From Gudongella sp049310905 (lineage in GTDB: Bacteria > Bacillota > Clostridia > Tissierellales > Tissierellaceae), in assembly GCF_049310905.1 (NCBI RefSeq), contig NZ_JBMEMN010000003.1, forward strand, positions 1 through 64,000: DNA of 64,000 nucleotides, read 5' to 3'. The notes below the pieces were generated by a model that saw only the letters and a list, made by a program, of their open reading frames with translations, ran no database searches and was not told where the DNA came from. The translations under genes were made by a program, and so were the position numbers. This document shows positions 8,599-18,197 of the stretch, piece by piece (the stretch's first letter is position 1; each line of letters starts with the position of its first letter).

Positions 8599-10035
8599 TT
8601 ACCACCTCTGGTGCAGCAGTGTATTGTAGAGTTTTGTATACTCCTTTGATGATTTGTCCCAGTCGTGCTTTGCCTTCATTGTTCTTTCAACAAGGCCATT
8701 CCATTGGTCTTCTTCTGAATAAATATCGATTGCTCTTTTTATGGTATACAGAAGCTCGTGAGCATTGTAATTTGCAAATGTAAATCCTGTGCCTTCTCCT
8801 GTAAACTCGTTAAATGGAATTACAGTGTCCTTAAGTCCTCCTGCTTCCCTAACTACTGGAACCGTACCATACCTTAGGGCTATCAGCTGAGATATTCCGC
8901 ATGGCTCAGCCATTGACGGCATCAGGAAAATATCCGAACCTGCATAGACAAGATGCGCTTCTTCTTCATTGAAGTAGATATGGGCTGACATCTTATCAGG
9001 ATACTTCCACTGGAAGTGTCTGAACATATCCTCATACTCCTTGTCTCCTGTCCCAAGAACCACCACCTGTATATCCCCCTGTAAAAGTTCATCCAGGATA
9101 TATCTAACAAGATCCAGCCCTTTCATATCAACGAGTCTTGAAACCATTGATATTATTGGTACATCTTTATTTAAAGGTAGACCAAAAGTCTCCTGGAGTG
9201 CCGTTTTGTTTTTCATTTTATCCCCAGGGTTCTTAAGGGAATAATGATATGGAATTCTCTGATCCTTTTCGGGATTGTAGAGATCATAGTCAATACCATT
9301 TATGATTCCCATGAGTTTATATTCATGTCTTCTTATTATCCCTTGAAGACTCTCCCCATAAAACTCGTATTTGATTTCCTGGGCATAGGATGATGAAACC
9401 GTTGTAAGGGCATCACTGTATACTATTCCTGCCTTCATGAAATTCACAGACTCATAGTACTTAAGACCCTCTTCATGGAAGTACTCAAAGGATAGCCCCG
9501 CAAGGGTAAGTATGCTCTGAGGAAATATTCCCTGGTATTTCAGATTGTGTATGGTAAACACAGTCTTGATATCCTTGTAATACTGGTCTCCCTTTGCAAA
9601 ATCCTTTACATACAAGGGAATAAGACCGGTATGCCAGTCGTTTGAATGCACTATGTCTGTTTCCAGATCCAATTGCTTGATCATATGGACTACTGCCTTG
9701 TTGAAAAAAACGAATCTCTCGCCGTCATCATACATTCCATACAAAGCGTGTCTGTGGAAGTAGAATTCATTATCCACAAAATATATATCAATTCCATCTT
9801 TCTGGTAGAGGAAGATCCCTGCATATTGACTTCTCCAATCCAGATCTACATAGAATTCGCCCACTTTTTTCATCTCTTGTCTGTAATTCTCACCTATTTT
9901 AGAATAAAGGGGAAGAACAACAGACACCTGATGCCCCTCTCTTTGAAGTGCAAATGGCAGTGATCCTGCAACATCTGCCAACCCTCCTGTCTTTGCGAAG
10001 GGAGCCATCTCAGAGGCTACAAATAATACTTTCAT
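8599..10035 (-). CDS. glgA: Glycogen synthase (ADP-glucose, GT5)
   Basis: Extends alpha-1,4 glucan chains from ADP-glucose. The 478-residue length is standard. The N-terminal KTGGLADV (residues 15-22) is the ADP-glucose-binding motif of GlgA, within MKVLFVASEMAPFAKTGG. The C-terminal GT-B half has MVSRLVDMKGLDL and PSMAEPCGISQLIALRYG, the usual nucleotide-sugar site with its glutamate. The start at 10035 follows AAAGGACTGATAGGGG. It lies 6 bp downstream of glgD and one base before the phosphorylase-like gene, so it is translationally linked in the operon. Confidence 0.96.
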   Translation of the reverse strand: MKVLFVASEMAPFAKTGGLADVAGSLPFALQREGHQVSVVLPLYSKIGENYRQEMKKVGEFYVDLDWRSQYAGIFLYQKDGIDIYFVDNEFYFHRHALYGMYDDGERFVFFNKAVVHMIKQLDLETDIVHSNDWHTGLIPLYVKDFAKGDQYYKDIKTVFTIHNLKYQGIFPQSILTLAGLSFEYFHEEGLKYYESVNFMKAGIVYSDALTTVSSSYAQEIKYEFYGESLQGIIRRHEYKLMGIINGIDYDLYNPEKDQRIPYHYSLKNPGDKMKNKTALQETFGLPLNKDVPIISMVSRLVDMKGLDLVRYILDELLQGDIQVVVLGTGDKEYEDMFRHFQWKYPDKMSAHIYFNEEEAHLVYAGSDIFLMPSMAEPCGISQLIALRYGTVPVVREAGGLKDTVIPFNEFTGEGTGFTFANYNAHELLYTIKRAIDIYSEEDQWNGLVERTMKAKHDWDKSSKEYTKLYNTLLHQRW

Positions 10036-10041
10036 CCCCTA

Positions 10042-11166
10042 TCAGTCCTTTCTTATTTCCTGCTTTTTCTCTACAATAAATGGCATAAGCATGCTTCCTG
10101 CAATTCGGACATCTTCTCCCACTATACCTGACTTGTCCATTATGGAGTTGATTACTGCTGCATTTTCATGAATTTCTGACTTTTGCATTACAATTGAGTT
10201 CTTGACAATTGCACCTTTTTTAATCTTGACTCCCCTGAATATTATTGAATTTTCAACCGTACCTTCGATCACACAACCATTTGCTACCAGTGAATTCTGT
10301 ACTATTGAAGATTCTGTATAGAGTGTGGATGGTTCGTCCTTGGTCTTTGTTAATATAATTCCATTTCGATAGAAAAGCTCTCTTGCTATGTCTTTCTTTA
10401 AAAGATTCATATTTGCATCGTAGAAGCTCTTCAAATTTCTGATATTCTCTGTATGACCATCAAACTGGTAGGTGTTTATCTTATACTTGTCCTTGTTGAT
10501 CAGGATCGTCTCAAGAAGATTGTCAGATTCCCCTCTTTCAATGGCTTCTTTCACCAATTTCATAAAGATCTCTTTTTTTAGAAAACCCATTTTAAGGTAC
10601 ATGTCAAATTCTCTTTCCGTACCAAGGTTTGTTCCAATATTTATAACCGATCCATCCTCTGCAATATTCATCTTATAGGTATTTACATATTCTCCGAATG
10701 GATCCTTCTGCCTTTTATATATAAGTGTGATATCCGCATCAGTATCCCTGAAATGCTTGAAGGCAATTCCTAAATCAACCTTTGCCAAAATGTTGGGATG
10801 ATTGATAAATACATACTTCTCCTTTGCCTGTTCAAAGAAGTCCCTGGTTGTATAGTATTGGGGAATCTCCCCTGTCTTTTTTCCAGACAAATCGTGAGAT
10901 ACAGGAGGAAACAAGAACAGTCCGTTGAATCTTCTGTTCAGATCCCAGGCCTTTCCATCTCCCAAGTGGTCCATAGTAGACCTTACTTTTTCACCGGTAT
11001 ACACGGCTATTGTTTTTACTCCATGATTGACCATATTGGAGAGACTGAAATCAATCAGCCTGTATCTTCCGGCAAAAGGAAGCATATATACAGGTCTGTG
11101 GACACAAAGAGCTCCAAAGTTGTTTTCAATATTTGCACCGCTGATTACTCCTAGACATTTTTCCAT
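10042..11166 (-). CDS. glgD: Glucose-1-phosphate adenylyltransferase subunit GlgD
   Basis: Second subunit of ADP-glucose pyrophosphorylase, which in Firmicutes pairs with GlgC and modulates its activity. The 374-residue protein begins MEKCLGVISGANIENNFG. It has the nucleotidyltransferase segment PFAGRYRLIDFSLSN, but the GGxGxRL-type loop of GlgC is replaced by SGANIENNFG, as expected for GlgD. A left-handed beta-helix of hexapeptide repeats occupies the last third. The start is the ATG at 11166 with AAGGAGG upstream; a longer in-frame version reaching 11241 would overlap glgC and is rejected. Confidence 0.94.
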   Translation of the reverse strand: MEKCLGVISGANIENNFGALCVHRPVYMLPFAGRYRLIDFSLSNMVNHGVKTIAVYTGEKVRSTMDHLGDGKAWDLNRRFNGLFLFPPVSHDLSGKKTGEIPQYYTTRDFFEQAKEKYVFINHPNILAKVDLGIAFKHFRDTDADITLIYKRQKDPFGEYVNTYKMNIAEDGSVINIGTNLGTEREFDMYLKMGFLKKEIFMKLVKEAIERGESDNLLETILINKDKYKINTYQFDGHTENIRNLKSFYDANMNLLKKDIARELFYRNGIILTKTKDEPSTLYTESSIVQNSLVANGCVIEGTVENSIIFRGVKIKKGAIVKNSIVMQKSEIHENAAVINSIMDKSGIVGEDVRIAGSMLMPFIVEKKQEIRKD

Positions 11167-11179
11167 CCTCTTCGCCTCC

Positions 11180-12316
11180 TTATTCCATTGAAATTCCTTC
11201 TTCAGAGACAAGACAAATATTCTCTGAATTCTCTTCGCCAATAACTTGTCCTGCTTCTATTGTTATTCCCTCTGATATAACAGCCCTGTACACTTTTGCA
11301 CCTTTCTCGATCACACAATTGGAATGGACTACACTGTCTATTACCATTGCATCTTCCTCAATGATGACATCACTGAAAAGAATGCTGTTCTTCAAGGTTC
11401 CTCTGATGTAGCATCCTTCATTTACGAGTGAATTTTTTACTTCTGATCCCCTTGCAAGATATTGTGGTGGAAGATTTCTCGTTCTTGTATAAATTCTCCA
11501 GTCCTTGTCGTAAAGATCCAAGGTATTCATTGGATCAAGAAGGTCCATATTTGCTTCCCAGTAGCTTTTTACAGTTCCTACATCTTTCCAGTATCCATCA
11601 AATACCCATGCATACATTTTCTGCCCTTCCTTTAGCATCAATGGAAGAACGTTCTTGCCAAAGTCATTGTCTGAGTCCCTGTCTTTTACATCCTTTATCA
11701 GATATTCCCTTAAATGCTTCCAATCGAACATATATATTCCCATGGAAGCCATATTGTTTTTTGGATTCTCAGGCTTTTCCTCGAACTCGACAATCTTGTT
11801 TTCATCATCAACATTGACTATTCCAAAACGCGATGCATCCTCCCATGGCACCTCCATAACAGCTATTGTCACGTTTGCATCCTTTTCCTTGTGAGCCTTC
11901 AGAAGTTTCGAGTAATCCATCTTGTAGATATGATCTCCAGAAAGAATAAGTACGTACTCTGGATTCATCTCATCCAAGAAGTCGATATTCTCAAATACTG
12001 CATTTGCCGTCCCGGTATACCATCGTCCACCATCCTCTGAAGTGAAAGGTGGCAGTATTCTAAGCCCTCCCATATTTCTGTCATAGTCCCAGGAGGTACC
12101 TATTCCAATATGGGAATTCAGAAGATATGGCTTATATTGAGTAAGTATCCCAATATCATCGATACCTGAATTGGTGGCATTACTAAGGGCGAAGTCAATA
12201 ATCCTGTACTTTCCACCAAAAGGCACTGCTGGTTTTGCCACTTTCTTTGTTAAGGTCTTTAATCTTGATCCCTGACCTCCAGCCAGAAGCATTGCTACTA
12301 CTTTGCTTTCAATCAT
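11180..12316 (-). CDS. glgC: Glucose-1-phosphate adenylyltransferase GlgC
   Basis: Makes ADP-glucose from ATP and glucose-1-phosphate, the committed step of bacterial glycogen synthesis. The 378 residues include the intact loop AMLLAGGQGSRLKTLT, FGGKYRIIDFALSN, the substrate site GTANAVFENIDF, and the metal-site SGDHIYKMDY. A C-terminal beta-helix domain follows. AGGAGG precedes the ATG. It lies one base after glgB and 13 bp before glgD. Confidence 0.97.
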   Translation of the reverse strand: MIESKVVAMLLAGGQGSRLKTLTKKVAKPAVPFGGKYRIIDFALSNATNSGIDDIGILTQYKPYLLNSHIGIGTSWDYDRNMGGLRILPPFTSEDGGRWYTGTANAVFENIDFLDEMNPEYVLILSGDHIYKMDYSKLLKAHKEKDANVTIAVMEVPWEDASRFGIVNVDDENKIVEFEEKPENPKNNMASMGIYMFDWKHLREYLIKDVKDRDSDNDFGKNVLPLMLKEGQKMYAWVFDGYWKDVGTVKSYWEANMDLLDPMNTLDLYDKDWRIYTRTRNLPPQYLARGSEVKNSLVNEGCYIRGTLKNSILFSDVIIEEDAMVIDSVVHSNCVIEKGAKVYRAVISEGITIEAGQVIGEENSENICLVSEEGISME

Positions 12317-12317
12317 T

Positions 12318-14237
12318 TTATTTTCCTCCTGTCCTTTTTTCTTCCTTCAGCTTAAAATACATTGCCCCAAGAGGGGGTAATTCCACTCTAATACTATAAG
12401 GTCTGTCGTGAAACTTTTCGTCAGTTGCCTTGTAACTCTTTATTCTCTTTGTGTTTCCACCGTATCTCTGGTGATCACTTGTGAAGATAGTTCTGTAGGT
12501 TCCTTCCTCCATTACTCCAATTGGGTAGTTCGAACGGGGCACTGGTGTAAAGTTGAATATGCAGACAAGCCTATTTCCCTCTTTGTCAATTCTCTCAAAT
12601 GAGATTATGCTTTCCTGCCAGTTCTGGTGTTCAATCCACTGGAATCCGTCGTAGGATGAATCCACTTCGAACAGGCATTTTTCTTCGGTATAGAGCTTGT
12701 TCAGATCCTGCACGTACTTGTGAAGTTTTTTGTGCATATCGTATTCAAGCAGATGCCAATCAAGATCTTCGTATTCTCTCCACTCGATAAACTGACCAAA
12801 CTCTCCTCCCATAAACAGTAGCTTTTTCCCAGGATGAGCGTACATATATTGGTAAAGCAATCTTAGATTTGCAAATTTGTCTTCATAGTATCCCGGCATT
12901 TTATCCAGGAGTGATTTCTTTCCATGTACCACCTCGTCGTGGCTTAATGGAAGAATAAACCTTTCCGAAAATGAATACATCATACTGAATGTAAGAGCCT
13001 GATGATAGTCTTTTCTGTATATTGGGTCAAGCTCCATATACTTAAGAGTGTCATTCATCCAGCCCATATTCCATTTATAGTTGAATCCGAGCCCACCCTC
13101 AGAAAGAGGATGACTCACCTTTGGCCAAGCCGTGGATTCCTCGGCTATCATCATGGTTCCAGGATAATTCTCAAATATAATTGAGTTCAATCTCTTTATA
13201 AATTCTATTGCTTCAATATTTTCCCTTCCGCCATATTGGTTTCTGATGTCCTTTCCTCCGAAGTCAAGATAAAGCATATATGCAACTGCATCTATTCTCA
13301 AGCCGTCTATGTGGTAGTATTCGTGCCAATACATGGCATTTGAAATCAGGAAACTCAATACCTCCGGTTTTGTGTAGTCAAAATTCATGGTTCCCCACTG
13401 GTCGTTTTCTGCCTTGAATTTGTCCATAGATTCGAAGCAGTAGGTTCCGTCAAATCTTGCCAGCCCGTGATCATCCCTTGTAAAATGTGCTGGCACCCAG
13501 TCAAGAATTACGCCGATATCGTTTTGATGGCACTGGTCAATCAGGTACATAAAGTCCTTGGGAGTTCCATACCTGCTTGTTGGCGCAAAGTATCCGGTCA
13601 CCTGATATCCCCATGATGCATCTAGGGGATGTTCCGCCACAGGCATCAGTTCTATATGGGTAAAACCCATTTTCTTGACATATCGAATCAATTCATCTGC
13701 CAATTCCCTGTATGAGTATGGATTTCCATCTTCATGCTGCTTCCAGGAAAGGAGACTTACTTCATATATAGATATGGGAGACTCGTAGAGATTGTCTTTT
13801 CTGGTCTTCATCCATTTCTTATCCTGCCAGTTGAATCCCTTGATATCATAAACCTTGGAATCGGTTTCTGGTCTCGTCCCTGAATGGAATGCAAAAGGAT
13901 CTGCCTTGTATCTTACCTCTCCTGTTTCTGCGACTATTCTGTACTTGTATTTATCAAATTCTTCAATATCGATTACAACAATGGACCATAATCCGCTGCC
14001 TGGGATTCTCTCCATTGGAAGGCTCCACTCATTCCAGTCGTTAAAATCACCTGTAAGGTAGACCTCCCTTGCCCTTGGAGCCCATACTACAAAGCGATGG
14101 CCTTTCATTTTGCCCTTTTTATATGGATGCACCCCCATAAACTCATATGCCCTGTAGTATGTACCTTCGTGGAAAAGATACGCATCCAACTCTCCGTCAT
14201 CTATGTAGAAGTATTGAGTATTGTTCTTTTCGGTCAT
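12318..14237 (-). CDS. glgB: 1,4-alpha-glucan branching enzyme
   Basis: Introduces alpha-1,6 branches into glycogen. The 639-residue GH13 protein has an N-terminal CBM48-like domain (HRFVVWAPRAREVYLTGDFNDW). The branching-enzyme motifs are GFTHIELMPVAEHPLDASWGYQ, DWVPAHF, the nucleophile aspartate in DGLRIDAVAYML, the acid/base glutamate in MMIAEES, and LPLSHDEVVHGK. I chose the ATG at 14237 because GGAGGG lies about eight bases upstream; the in-frame ATG at 14255 has no ribosome site. It is the first gene of the glgBCDA-phosphorylase-pulA operon. Confidence 0.96.
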   Translation of the reverse strand: MTEKNNTQYFYIDDGELDAYLFHEGTYYRAYEFMGVHPYKKGKMKGHRFVVWAPRAREVYLTGDFNDWNEWSLPMERIPGSGLWSIVVIDIEEFDKYKYRIVAETGEVRYKADPFAFHSGTRPETDSKVYDIKGFNWQDKKWMKTRKDNLYESPISIYEVSLLSWKQHEDGNPYSYRELADELIRYVKKMGFTHIELMPVAEHPLDASWGYQVTGYFAPTSRYGTPKDFMYLIDQCHQNDIGVILDWVPAHFTRDDHGLARFDGTYCFESMDKFKAENDQWGTMNFDYTKPEVLSFLISNAMYWHEYYHIDGLRIDAVAYMLYLDFGGKDIRNQYGGRENIEAIEFIKRLNSIIFENYPGTMMIAEESTAWPKVSHPLSEGGLGFNYKWNMGWMNDTLKYMELDPIYRKDYHQALTFSMMYSFSERFILPLSHDEVVHGKKSLLDKMPGYYEDKFANLRLLYQYMYAHPGKKLLFMGGEFGQFIEWREYEDLDWHLLEYDMHKKLHKYVQDLNKLYTEEKCLFEVDSSYDGFQWIEHQNWQESIISFERIDKEGNRLVCIFNFTPVPRSNYPIGVMEEGTYRTIFTSDHQRYGGNTKRIKSYKATDEKFHDRPYSIRVELPPLGAMYFKLKEEKRTGGK

Positions 14238-14322
14238 CTCCAGCCCTCCATTCACTTATTTTCCATCGTCGTCTAATTTGGTTGAAAATTTGTTGAAAAT
14301 AGGTTTAGTTACACCTTTTTAG

Positions 14323-16161
14323 TTACACCTTTGTATATCTATACCCCAAAAATGTGTCTTCTTTCTGGATATAATTCTTTTTTGCCAACAACTGGAGCTT
14401 TTCTTCCAGTCTGTTTAATGTAAGCACTACCCCTTCCTCTTTTTCAAGCTCCTGAATCACTCCCAGCAAATCCGCTTCCAGAATCGGCAGCTTGTCCATA
14501 ATAAGCTTCAGATACTTCTCATCATCCTGTTTTGAGTGCTTCTTTAGCTCGTCAAACGGGTTCAATGTGTGAGGACTTGAACTATATGCCGCCCTGACGC
14601 GTGCAAACAAGGTTCTACCCATAAGAGCCGAGGAAATAAACACATCCCCTGTTCTCAAGTAAGGCAGTCTCTTTGCCTCCTCATGAGTTATATCAGTTTC
14701 TTCCCTGATCGTATCAATGTCTGATGCACGTACTGTCCTGAAGATAAACTTGGTGTTTAGCTGTGCTGTGATTGTCTCATCCAAAAGGGTTGGTCTTTGG
14801 GTTGCAAGAATCAGAAATACTCCGTACTTTCTTCCCTCCTGTGATATCTCCCTGAGTATTGATTTTGAAGGTGAATCATAGCCCTTGGGAGCAAAGTTGT
14901 GAGCTTCGTCTGTGACTATTATAAACGGCGGAAAATAGTCTGCTGCCTGTTTTTTATATGCTGAATCCTTGAATTCCCTTCTCTTGTGGTAAATATTGTT
15001 TAGGAGATAAGTGCTGTAAACCTGTAGAATTCTGGTGCTTCCTTGAATCACAACAAGTTTTCCATCCTGAAGGCTGTTTTCAATTTCTCTGCTATCCTTT
15101 GAAAAGATTCCCTCGTTGGAAAGTCTTCTCAGCCTCCAGAGCACTCCTTTTACTGAATTGTATGGACAGGTCTTGTCGTAGGAAAGGTAGAGTTCTTTTC
15201 TGTCTTCCCAAGCCAACCGTTCATCATGTGATGTTGCTGCTGCAATCTTCTTATCAATCCGGTCAACCGAGCCCTCTTCCTGGGCTTCAGTAAGACCTTC
15301 CAGTCTATTTGAAAAACTGGTGAATGAATCTCTTCTCTTAAACATAACATCCACTACGTTATTCATAGCATCTGACAGAGTGCTTGCTGCATCAAGGAGG
15401 TTCTTGAGATCACCTGCAGTCAGGTCCTCGAACCTTACTCCAACGTGAGTTCCAACCTGAAGACATGTAAACAAGGAAGTGAAATCATGCTCTCCATCCT
15501 CCAAGTATTCCGGCGTCTCTGAAAAGTCCATTTCAAAATGAGGATCAAGGACAATGGTAGGAATCTCCTTAAGCATAATCTCTTCAAGCAAAACTCTCAG
15601 TCCAAAGGATTTTCCCGAGCCGGAACCTCCGAATACCCCTATGTGAGGATAGTGGTGCATCGACTTGTAGTCCATTATAAAGGGCAGTTCCCTTTGAGCC
15701 TTAAGTCCGCTCTCTTCATAGGTGTATAATATGTCCCTTAGACTCTCATCCATGCCATGTGCAACATCATCTGTATTCCTAATCACTCCAAGGACAAGTC
15801 CGTTTTCTGGATCGGTTTTTAGCATAATATCCTTTATCTCGTGGAATTTTGGCAGCCTTACATCTGAGCCCGTCTGTACCGGGTACAGGGCTTCGTTTAA
15901 CAGCCTCACCTTTGCGATGTAGATAGTGTCCTCATCAACATCGTAACCGAGTGCTCTCAAGCTCTCAAGGACGGCGTTGTCCACAAAGTCTCCTCCAATG
16001 TCCAGGGGGATATAGCGGTTGAAGGTTCTTGCTTCAACCACTTCGCCGATCAGGTCTTCCTGGAATGGATCCTGGATCAGGAGGAATTCGTTTATGCGAA
16101 AGTTTCGCTCCTTTGAGCCTACGTAGAATTCCTGTTGAGTTGTTATTCCAATAACTTTCAT
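14323..16161 (-). CDS. herA: HerA-like bipolar helicase/translocase ATPase
   Basis: FtsK/HerA-superfamily DNA translocase of 612 residues, predicted to form a hexamer that works with the NurA nuclease encoded upstream. An N-terminal beta-barrel HAS-type domain spans about 1-110. Walker A GGSGSGKS is at 178-185, preceded by HHYPHIGVFG. The Walker B-like FIIVTDEAHNF and the sensor region ILATQRPTLLDE follow. The ATG at 16161 has GAAGGTG upstream. In archaea HerA-NurA performs DNA end resection; in bacteria HerA partners are also found in defence systems. The role here is undetermined. A 14-base direct duplication overlaps the stop codon. Confidence 0.85.
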   Translation of the reverse strand: MKVIGITTQQEFYVGSKERNFRINEFLLIQDPFQEDLIGEVVEARTFNRYIPLDIGGDFVDNAVLESLRALGYDVDEDTIYIAKVRLLNEALYPVQTGSDVRLPKFHEIKDIMLKTDPENGLVLGVIRNTDDVAHGMDESLRDILYTYEESGLKAQRELPFIMDYKSMHHYPHIGVFGGSGSGKSFGLRVLLEEIMLKEIPTIVLDPHFEMDFSETPEYLEDGEHDFTSLFTCLQVGTHVGVRFEDLTAGDLKNLLDAASTLSDAMNNVVDVMFKRRDSFTSFSNRLEGLTEAQEEGSVDRIDKKIAAATSHDERLAWEDRKELYLSYDKTCPYNSVKGVLWRLRRLSNEGIFSKDSREIENSLQDGKLVVIQGSTRILQVYSTYLLNNIYHKRREFKDSAYKKQAADYFPPFIIVTDEAHNFAPKGYDSPSKSILREISQEGRKYGVFLILATQRPTLLDETITAQLNTKFIFRTVRASDIDTIREETDITHEEAKRLPYLRTGDVFISSALMGRTLFARVRAAYSSSPHTLNPFDELKKHSKQDDEKYLKLIMDKLPILEADLLGVIQELEKEEGVVLTLNRLEEKLQLLAKKNYIQKEDTFLGYRYTKV

Positions 16162-16752
16162 CTTTTCACCTTCTTTAGTTAAATTTGATAGTCCGAGTTC
16201 AACTTCAGGAGTTTTGCTACGCTGTCATCCTGAATGCAATGAAGGATCTTTGATCTAGATAGTCTTTAGTTTCGAAAAGTCTGATGAAACACTCTCGGAT
16301 TCAAGATCAGAGATTTATCACACTCGCTTCGAAAATTGACTTGCTATCGATTAAACTTGTAGCTGATTAATGGCATATTCCTCGTTCTTTAACGACTATC
16401 CAAGTAGTTGCTTGTTTGGAAATCACGCAAGTCACTATGATTTTCTTACTTCGCGTGAAAAATCTTGCTGATCTTTCCATATGTTCGTTAATCATCATGA
16501 CTTTTCTCTTTCTTGCTTGAGCCATGACTTAGTTTCATATATACAATCCTGATTGGTGCTTTGTCAAGCAGTTCATATGAAAGAACGACTATAAAATCCA
16601 GCGAGGAGTTCGCAGTGCTTTGATTCCTCCAAGCGAAGCGGCATAGGAATCAACGGAGAAAACGAGCGCGTGATTTTACTCGGACTTGAATCCAGAACTG
16701 CGTGCAAACACCTGAGGGATTGTCATACCATAATTGCTACGTTATGAATTGA
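16162..16752. other. 590-bp non-coding gap between nurA and herA
   Basis: I see no supported gene here. The stretch holds a likely herA promoter (16538-16567). Near its ends are AGTCCGAGT (from about 16191) and its inverted copy ACTCGGACT (about 16678). Near 16216 there is a CTGTCATCCTGAATGCAATG segment of the kind found in dispersed intergenic repeats. A 53-codon minus-strand ORF in the middle has no ribosome site. It may be a small repeat element or an untranslated RNA. Confidence 0.45.
16538..16567 (-). promoter_or_regulatory. Candidate herA promoter
   Basis: On the minus strand, TTGACA (16562-16567) and TATATA (16538-16543) are spaced by 18 bp. It lies about 375 bp before the herA start, so it would give a long leader or drive an untranslated RNA. 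Confidence 0.5.
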
Positions 16753-17739
16753 CTAGCTTCTCTTATCCCTCTCCGACACAAAGAACCTTTCATAAACCCC
16801 GCGGTCCAGGTATCTTTCAAGCAAGGCAGTCATCATCTGATCGGAAATCTTCACTTCCTTGTCGACAATATCTATCCAGAGAGGTACCCCTCTGCTGTTT
16901 TGTGGCGTGAGCGAGAGCACGAGTCTTGCCATCTCAATCAGGTGTTCCCTCTGACTCTCGATTATATCCAGTCCAATTGCCATGGGCGAAAGCGAGCTTC
17001 TTAAAAATGCCGAACTGTATCCCATTGGTTCTTTTTTACTAACAGACTCATTTATTGATAAAAGCTCCCGGTATTCCAAAAGACCAAATAACAGCTCCCT
17101 GTCGTAAAGGTTTCCCTTTAGTTCCGGGTATTCTTTTTTTAGCTGTTCACCTATTACTCTTGTCTTGATATCCTTTATTACACCAATTAGAATTGTGCCG
17201 GTATCCTCGCACATTTCAACCAGCTCTTCCCATTTTTCACCTGCATATATATTATACCTTATAAGCCCTCCATCCATGAGAATTGCATATGGCTTGTGGA
17301 CCTTGATTGCCTTTATTGCAGCTTCCACTTCCAGTAATGCAAGTTTTCGATTCTTCTGCTCTTCTCTTTTATCTCCACCGTCACTTAGCTCATCCTCATC
17401 TTCATTGATTATTACCGGAGTGTATATTTCCGACAGATAAAGTGGTTCTTCCCTTTTTACCGTGGTTTTTGCAAGGGCCTGGTAGACTTCAATGTAGTGT
17501 GGATAGTTTCCGCCTGCCCTGTTGCTTGAGCCGTCCACTCCACATATCCCTCCACTCTTTTCTATATCCTCAAGCTCCTTGGGAGATAGAAAATCTATCT
17601 TGTGCATGTCTCCAATGCGAGTGCCAAGAAACTCTCTAAGCTTGTTCTTATCACCTTCTAGGACCATCCCATACTTTTTCTGTATGGCATTGTTTATGTT
17701 TTCGAGCTTCTCCTTTAGTTCGTGATTTAATGAATACAT
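16753..17739 (-). CDS. nurA: NurA-domain nuclease
   Basis: Predicted single-strand endonuclease and 5'-3' exonuclease of 328 residues that partners HerA. The first catalytic aspartate sits in GICGVDGSSNRAGGNYPHY (D69). A second acidic strand, AILMDGG, lies near 155. A C-terminal region with WIDIVDKEVKISDQ resembles the other NurA acidic motif. The ATG at 17739 follows GAGGAGG. It is transcribed ahead of herA on the same strand but separated by a 590-bp gap, and it diverges from abrB. Confidence 0.85.
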   Translation of the reverse strand: MYSLNHELKEKLENINNAIQKKYGMVLEGDKNKLREFLGTRIGDMHKIDFLSPKELEDIEKSGGICGVDGSSNRAGGNYPHYIEVYQALAKTTVKREEPLYLSEIYTPVIINEDEDELSDGGDKREEQKNRKLALLEVEAAIKAIKVHKPYAILMDGGLIRYNIYAGEKWEELVEMCEDTGTILIGVIKDIKTRVIGEQLKKEYPELKGNLYDRELLFGLLEYRELLSINESVSKKEPMGYSSAFLRSSLSPMAIGLDIIESQREHLIEMARLVLSLTPQNSRGVPLWIDIVDKEVKISDQMMTALLERYLDRGVYERFFVSERDKRS

Positions 17740-17778
17740 TTTTCCTCCTCACTTTAACGGAATACCACTTGAAAGCTA

Positions 17779-17832
17779 TTGACTTTTTTTGGAAAGTATG
17801 GTAATATTTGCCTAGGTTATTATGTTAACCTA
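17779..17832 (+). promoter_or_regulatory. abrB promoter with palindromic operator
   Basis: TTGACT (17779-17784) and TAATAT (17802-17807) are spaced by 17 bp. Just downstream, over the expected transcription start, is a perfect inverted repeat TAGGTTA-N6-TAACCTA (17813-17832). The position fits an autoregulatory operator. Confidence 0.75.
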
Positions 17833-17849
17833 ATTGGGAGGTGGTTTAG

Positions 17850-18092
17850 ATGAAATCCACAGGAATTGTCCGTAAAGTGGATGAGCTAGGTAGAGTGGTT
17901 ATCCCTATCGAGCTTAGAAGAAATCTTGACATCCAAGTCAAGGACCCTCTTGAGATATTTGTTGATGAGGATAAGGTAATTCTTCGGAAGTTTTCCCCAT
18001 CCTGTATCTTTTGTGGAGAATCAAAGGGTGTATCAGATTTCAAAGGCAAGAATATATGCCCAGGCTGCCTAGAGGAGCTTTCGGCAAAATAG
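17850..18092 (+). CDS. abrB: AbrB/SpoVT-family transition-state regulator
   Basis: DNA-binding regulator of 80 residues. The N-terminal swapped-hairpin AbrB domain is clear: GIVRKVDELGRVVIPIELRRNL, then DPLEIFVDEDKVILRK. The short C-terminal part has two CxxC pairs (CIFC and CPGC), suggesting a small zinc ribbon. GGGAGGTGG precedes the ATG. A divergent abrB next to rsmI is the conserved Firmicute arrangement. Confidence 0.93.
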   Translation: MKSTGIVRKVDELGRVVIPIELRRNLDIQVKDPLEIFVDEDKVILRKFSPSCIFCGESKGVSDFKGKNICPGCLEELSAK

Positions 18093-18197
18093 AAGCACAT
18101 CATAATAAGAAAAGCTTCTAACTACACATCAAAGTAGCTTTTCTTGATACTCGCGTACGGAAATTTTGTGTTTCGAAAAAGTAAAATTTCCTACTCG

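Noticed and set aside
16378..16540. A 53-codon minus-strand ORF in the nurA-herA gap, starting MAQARKRKV.
   Set aside because: No ribosome site, no recognisable family, and it lies in repeat-like sequence.
16162..16752. The gap as a large known structured RNA such as OLE or ROOL.
   Set aside because: The length is in the range, but I could not recognise conserved motifs of either class without a covariance search.
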